Source: Adiantum capillus-veneris
Taxonomy: Eukaryota > Streptophyta > Polypodiopsida > Polypodiales > Pteridaceae
Assembly: GCA_014529385.2 (NCBI GenBank)
Contig: CM043958.1
Span: 92,348,435 to 92,412,434, forward strand
Length of the DNA stretch: 64,000 bases
Reading direction: 5' to 3'
Part shown: positions 58,800 through 64,000 of the stretch, one piece after another
How positions within the stretch are numbered: the first letter of the stretch is position 1
Layout: each line of letters opens with the position of its first letter
The notes under the pieces: model-generated
Databases searched by the model: none
Told to the model about the DNA's origin: nothing
What the model saw: the letters and a program-made list of their open reading frames with translations, nothing else
Position numbers and translations under genes: made by a program

Positions 58800-59990
58800 C
58801 TTAAGACTCTCATTACCTAGCCTTATACTCCTTTATTCAACTTTATTTTTCTCTCACGCTTTGGCATATAGTACAAGTAGGTGGCCAAATGAATTACGAG
58901 CAAAAAATTTACATAGATAGCCATGCTCACACCAGCCATGGCGTCAACCACATCACCAAGACCATACTTCACGTACATCGGTTGAGAGAGGAGCCACCCC
59001 AAGACTGATCGACAAACACCAAACACATGCAAAGACAAAACGGTTGAAAAGGGAGCCACCCTCGATAGAAGAAGCACCATCCAATGTGTCCACCCTCTCT
59101 CACCGAGTAGGATCCCACCCACAAAGGACTGCCAACAGAGCCAAAGAACCGCATGCTGTAGGAAGGGGAGAGCCCAAAGCTCCATCACCAATCGCACAAG
59201 GGCCATCATCAAAAAAAACCACGAGCTTCCACACATCTAATTTTTCCAAGCACCGATCAACACAAAATCTGCACAAGACCAAGCATTAGAGATGCCACCA
59301 GGAGGGCTGCCAGCTGCCACCCAGAAAACCCCTCCAACTTTGAACACGAGCACATCCAGATCTCGCCACCAACCAGCCCGTCCATCCCACTGTAGAACCC
59401 ATATCACAAAAATACCTCCGACGCGAAAACCCAAACCACTAGCAGGCTTTGTAAGGGAGCCACGTCCTTTCCAGACCCTCCACTCGCTGCCACAAGGCCA
59501 CCACCGTCTGCCACTCAGAAGGTAGCTCACAGATGAAGACTCCATCAAACCGGGCGTCTCGTACCCTCCCCAAGAGGAGGCGGGAGGAGCAGCCTCTCCT
59601 TTGTATCCAAAAATGGAGGACACGACGAGAGAAAACACCAACGAAGGAGCAAGAACCGCCCAACCCCTCACCCTAGAGGGAACTGCGTTTGCTTCTCCAC
59701 ACTAGTAGAAGACCAGCAAGACATGCTCACACATTGCCTACCGCAAATCACCTCGGGCCTCTTGTCCTTGTGCATCTTGCAGACTACAAAGAGCCAAGCA
59801 CGACTGCTCTGTGAAACCCTATGCTTTTACAAGAATTTGTCTGTGTTCTTTATATTCTAGCCCAAAAGCACTTGACTTTGGATACGTTTCCCTTCTCATT
59901 GCCTCCTTTCTTCCTTTCTTTTTGGCCTGCGGAAGGCCATAGGGTTTTAGGTGCAAAGTTGCTGCAAACTCCAGGCCGTTCGATATCGTT
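58800..59990. other. Unassigned stretch with a long minus-strand near-open frame
   Basis: The minus strand is open from 59,671 to 58,823 in one frame with a single stop (59,237-59,239). The predicted text is Trp/Leu/Gly-rich and matches no family I know. It could be decayed retroelement sequence. Confidence 0.2.
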
Positions 59991-60189
59991 GATGGATGGC
60001 TGCCACGTGTTATTAGGTTTTTTAAGGTTCATTTGACCCATCTGCAACCCCTTTTCGTGCTGCTCCTGGCGGGCCTCGGTCCTTTTTGCACTGCTCCTAC
60101 CAGAGAATGTGGCGCGCGCAGCGGGTGTTGTCCTTCCGAGAAGATGGCGCACAACAGGTATGTTCTTTTCGTGTTGCTCTTGCCAGAGC

Positions 60190-60410
60190 ACCAAGAGGTG
60201 TTCGATACGCAGCTTTGCTTATTTAATGCCGCGAGGTTTTCAAGGTTATTGAAGGCGACTACATTCAATGGGGTTGATGTGCAGGCTCAGGTGGCGAGGA
60301 CGTGGCAGCAAGAGGTCATTGATACGCTGCTCGTTTAATGCCGAAGGCGGGCTTCTCAAGATTGTTGAAGGAGACTGTGTCGTTGTGCAGGCTGAGGTGA
60401 CGAGCACTGC
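60190..60410. repeat. Imperfect tandem duplication of about 115 bp
   Basis: CAAGAGGT...GATACGC...TTTAATGCCG...GTGCAGGCTCAGGTGGCGAG at 60,190-60,300 is repeated with changes at 60,309-60,405. Confidence 0.75.
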
Positions 60411-60494
60411 TCGTGTTGTTCTTTATGCTTCAGTGCACGTGTTGAAAGGCACGGGAGATGTAATTCTTAGAAGAATCCATGTGCTTATTGTAGC

Positions 60495-60503
60495 TTATAT
60501 AAG
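60495..60503 (+). promoter_or_regulatory. Possible TATA box
   Basis: TTATATAAG in a GC-richer setting, about 390 bp before an ATG at 60,886. Only a motif match. Confidence 0.3.
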
Positions 60504-60885
60504 AGGCCAGAAAGGGCAAAAAAATGCAATGTAACAAGTCCTTGTTTCCGGTGGTTATCATTATACTGTGTCATGCTTATAGATATGGCAGCAAGTCTGA
60601 AGATTTGTTTTAATGTTTGAGCTTTTGAGCTACATTATCTAGTGGAAGATTCTCTCTTTGTCCTGCTTTTGTACATGTGCTAGTAAGTCTTAATCTTTGT
60701 TTTGACGTTTGAGCTTTGACCTATCTCTTGCTATTCAATTTGTCTGTGCTAATATGCTGCAATTCCAAATTAAAATCAGTCGAGGAGTTGAAATTTGCTG
60801 AGCGTCTGCTGTAGATTAGTTTGAGGGTTTGTGTCTTGTGCCTTAAAGTAGTTGCATCAACATTTCTTTGGAGATCCTCTTTATC

Positions 60886-60976
60886 ATGGCATCTGATGGT
60901 GGCATTGCCGGTGGTGGTGAAGGGAGTGCAAGCAATGCCTCGCCCAACGACGTTGAGAGCATGGACTTCACTGGAG
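60886..60976 (+). CDS. Possible short first exon, unknown
   Basis: ATG with a Gly/Ser/Ala-rich start (M-A-S-D-G-G-I-A-G-G-G) and acidic continuation (N-D-V-E-S-M-D-F), ending at GGAG/GTTTGT, a donor-like sequence. I found no convincing downstream exon and do not recognise the protein. Confidence 0.2.
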
Positions 60977-61259
60977 GTTTGTTTCTTTGCCTCGTGTGCT
61001 TGTGTTGTTTTCCATTGTCGGTCCTGGTTCTTCTTGATTGCAAGCGACGCACTCGAAAACGTTTGTTGCGCTGGTGTTGTTCTCCTGGTCCTTCTGCTTG
61101 CTTTTTGTTATGCTTGCAAGTGATGTACTCGTGACGGTTGCAGCGACATCATTTCATTCGCTGCTTTTTTGAGCTGGTCCTGCCTACAGTGGCCTAGTGT
61201 TGCTCCATTTGCTTCTGTTGCATTAGGAGCACTACTGGTTGAGCTGGTTGTATTCTCCC

Positions 61260-62155
61260 TTAGCGACTAGGTTTGGCATTTGTTGACCCTATTTTTGAGC
61301 TTAAATGCGTGTTCGATCTTTTTGATTGTTGCTGGTTCTGGCTTATTTCTGCTTGCGTGCGACGCACTCGAGAACTTGTCTTTTTGGGGATGTCCATAGA
61401 TGTTTCCTGGTGATTTAATGAAGAAAAAAGTGCTTGTTTTGTGGAGGTTGTTGCTCCTTGCCTATGTGAATTCCCCATTTGTGAACTCCTTGTATTGAAA
61501 GAAGTGACTGTGCTGTGGTTCGATCGAAGAATAGGGGTTGTTGTCACACTTTGAGGCTTTGATGAGACTGCTTGCTGCCAATCATGAGAGGCTCCTATGG
61601 GCGAGTTGCCTCTTGAGGAAGGCACACTTGTGGAAGGCCGAGGCCTTGCTTTACTAAAAGAGGAGGATCTTGAAACACTAGCAGAAACGGGTTGGTTTTG
61701 TGCATGCAAAGGTGATAGCCTCTTAGCTGATGTGCGGCAGGGGAGAAAGGAGATGTTTTTTTGGTTGTCACCGAAGATGAGGGAACAAAGTTGCCTCCAC
61801 CTTTTGATGCTACAACTGTTGTGTGTCTGCTTGTGGGTGTTGTGGGGGTGAGAACCAGGTGCTGATAAAGGTTTAGCTTTGGTCTTTGGTGTTGTTCGGT
61901 TGATTATGTGTGCTGAGGATACTGGGGTACTTCTAGAAGGGTTGCTGGCCTTAATGCAGATCCAGAACGCAGAGTAAGAGGTGTCTTTTTGGGTGCCGAT
62001 GTGGTCACATTGGTGGTTGAATACATTGAGTTTCCTGGCAGCCCATTGGATCTAGCCGCACCATTGTGCCCCTTTCTATAAGCCAATTCTGGATCTGTCA
62101 ATAAAATAGCACCTTGGTTTCTTGAGTTCGCCTCTGCTTGGTTGCTTGAAAACTA
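61260..62155 (-). pseudogene. Broken Ser/Thr/Pro/Arg-rich coding fragment
   Basis: Minus strand. From about 62,155 the frame reads Y-R-K-G-H, then K-K-T-P-L-T-L-R-S-G-S-A-L-R-P-A-T. A 1-base deletion near 61,945 shifts it, and the other frame continues as P-S-R-S-T-P-V-S-S-A-H and T-T-P-K-T-K-A-K-P. After another break the 149-codon piece at 61,709-61,260 has S-R-S-S-S-F-S-K-A-R-P-R-P-S-T-S and S-S-R-G-N-S-P-I-G. The R-P-A-T-P-S-R style resembles plant Ser/Pro/Arg-rich proteins of unknown or microtubule-linked role. Family assignment is tentative. Confidence 0.35.
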
Positions 62156-62159
62156 CAAC

Positions 62160-64000
62160 TATGAACATAAAGTGAGGGATGAGTGTTAATACAGCAAGAA
62201 ACCTAAAGCTTTCTTCCACTTTCTTGCAAATAAATGTCGAGACACACAGATTACTTTATCAAAATTATGCACAGAAACTTACTCGTGATGTTTTAATAGC
62301 AGCTACAGATTGAACCAAGCTAAAAGACTCCAATTGGATAGGGAGTCGTCTTCTGGCGCTGAGTTGAGTTTTGAATGGTTTCTAAGAGGGGTACCAGGAG
62401 GAGTAAGCAAACTTATGACAGAGACCAGATTTTAGACAAAGAGTGATCGAAGACTGTTATTAAAATTAACACAAGAGGCTAAAGTAGAATTACCAGTCAT
62501 AGTCATTCTTGCCTAACTCTACTGCAAGAAGGTCATCGTTTTTCAAATTCAAATCTATAGTTCGGGAGTTATCGACAGTTAACTTGTTGTTATCGTGTAA
62601 CATTTAATGGCCTAATAACTTGTGTGTAGCGGAAATGAGCATGAACATAGTGGGCATTTCATTAGAATAGATTCCTAATGAGAATTACAAGAGTGCTTGG
62701 GTGGAGAGAGAGCAACAAAAAGCATAACACCTAGTTAGATAGCATCGACAATACTTTCAAAAGAGAGAGAAATTAAGCTAATGACAACAGTTGAGGACCG
62801 GATTTGCATGGAGCCGGTCCCCCCTCCAAAAGGCTTTGTATTATGGTTTCTCCCATCAAGAGAGACATTGTACAATACAATTCTTTGTGTTCCTTCAAGA
62901 CTAGCTAGTGCAATGAAGATGAAAGCTTCATGCACTAAGAAAAACCCTTAGCAAACACAACTTGAATTATCCCCGTTCTCAGACCCAAGACCTCACACAC
63001 CTTCGAAGATGGTGAGAGCTAGCAGGGTATGAGAGTAGATTGAGAGGAAGAAGGAGTATCTTACGAGAAAGATGTACATCTCCTCACATAATCACTCATA
63101 TTAGCATAGCTTAGCTTAGTAATTAGCTTGGTAGAGGAGATGAGAATGCATTGAAGCTTGGCTCTTGGTTGGATTTGCATCCACATGCCAAGAGTGTGTC
63201 GTTGTAGGCTTCTATCTCACAAGCTTGGAGTAGGTGATGAGCTCTCCATTAAAGCTTGGGAAGAGACAGTCTTCTCTTTCTTCACACATGAGATTGTGTG
63301 AGTGTGTGTGTGATAATGCCTTGCAAAAATCAGCCCCCTCTCTCTCTTGGGCGAGCCCTCTTGCTATTTGCTCTTGCTGAGCCCTCATTGGCTCTCCCCA
63401 AGTCAAGCCAATGATAATTAAGCAGCATAAGTGATAGCCTTCTGACATGTGTCCCCCTTTCCCCTTTTGTGAGAGCTTTAGGTAATTAAATAATTAAACT
63501 AAACTCTCATTGGACCCCTTTGCCTCCTGGCCAATAGGAATCAGGCAATCCATTGGGCTCCTGAATGCTCATTGGACCCCTTGGGAGACTGCCCCATAGT
63601 TTTCTAGGAGACTTAATTCTCATTGGTTTCTTTTATTAAATGCTTTTAAATTAATTTAAACTAGATTTACTCTAGCTTAATTCTCATTGTTCCACTTCAA
63701 GGGTCATCCAATAGAAACTGGGCACACCTTGTGGGCATCTGGCCTAGGGAGCTGACATGTGTCCCTCATTCCCTTTGTGTAAACGGAGCCTGTGTGTGTG
63801 TGGCTTTCTCTCTCATCCCCTAGAAGAAGGGCTCGCCCCCTCCCATGTAGGGATATGTGTTGACTTTGGAGAGCACACAAAGCATCCAATTTCCCCCTAA
63901 GCTTTAACCCTTTGGACACAACCTTTGAATTTTGGAACCTTAGCATTTTGGAAGTCTTAATGGGCTGAACCTTAGGGTCTTTTTAGCCCATTGTTGCACA
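62160..64000. other. Unassigned sequence at the right edge
   Basis: No credible ORF. Repeated CTCATTGGACCCCTTGG words and two copies of TGACATGTGTCCC (near 63,448 and 63,752) suggest decayed LTR or other repeat DNA. Confidence 0.35.

Noticed and set aside
58823-59671. Nearly open minus-strand frame of about 280 codons
   Set aside because: One internal stop, odd Trp/Gly-rich composition, and no family resemblance; not enough to call a gene.
62735-62935. Minus-strand 66-codon ORF as a copia RNase H remnant
   Set aside because: Only a loose resemblance in a few residues; no conserved carboxylates.

Overview
This is nuclear DNA of a land plant with a large, repeat-rich genome. The evidence is plant-type Ty3, copia, CACTA and LINE elements, very dense (CT)n, (CA)n and (TA)n microsatellites, and an intron-rich class II diterpene cyclase gene of the copalyl diphosphate synthase (CPS) type. 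A fern or other seed-free vascular plant would fit, but the sequence does not prove it. I see no bacterial, organellar or CRISPR features.

Layout. 1-6.1 kb: the body of a decayed Ty3/gypsy element. It stays in one reading frame for 6 kb with eight in-frame stops, and carries a second aspartic-protease-like domain downstream of integrase. 6.1-8.7 kb: two LTR starts, each with a polypurine tract and TATA box, and a small unknown ORF. 8.7-20.2 kb: three head-to-tail copies (A, B, C) of one LINE family. Each ends in the same short hairpin plus a pyrimidine microsatellite, and each begins just after a pyrimidine tract. 20.2-30.8 kb: a second Ty3-like remnant with the same post-integrase tail module, interrupted by a CACTA DNA transposon at 23,894-29,092 (3-bp TTA target duplication, TNP2-like transposase). 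27.4-32.5 kb also holds further LINE-type tails and two copies of a shorter element that carries only the ORF1 C-terminal domain in front of the same LINE tail. 35,675-39,406: a very young non-autonomous copia element on the minus strand (identical LTRs, GTCAG target duplication, initiator-tRNA primer site). It has an intact 595-codon ORF that lacks integrase and almost all of the RT/RNase H region.

The one clear cellular gene is on the minus strand at 42,081-50,730. It is a class II diterpene cyclase that I could assemble by eye as 13 phase-consistent exons (808 codons plus stop). It keeps the DxDD motif (DVDD) and the His/Asn pair known from ent-CPP synthases, and has lost the class I DDxxD motif. 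Its 3.5-kb intron 7 carries an L1 fragment and intron 9 is a GC-AG intron with a fold-back element.

52,036-53,588: a miniature LTR element (149-bp LTRs, polypurine tract) that carries a damaged first exon of the RACK1 WD40 gene. 53.6-64 kb: microsatellites, fold-backs, small duplications and a broken Ser/Thr/Pro/Arg-rich coding fragment, with no gene I can name.

Most of the window is therefore nested mobile DNA around a single diterpenoid (probably gibberellin-pathway) gene. The points most worth pursuing are the RACK1-carrying miniature retroelement, the post-integrase protease module seen in two elements, the LINE family tied to (CT)n tracts with its ORF1-only partners, and the freshly mobilised copia derivative.
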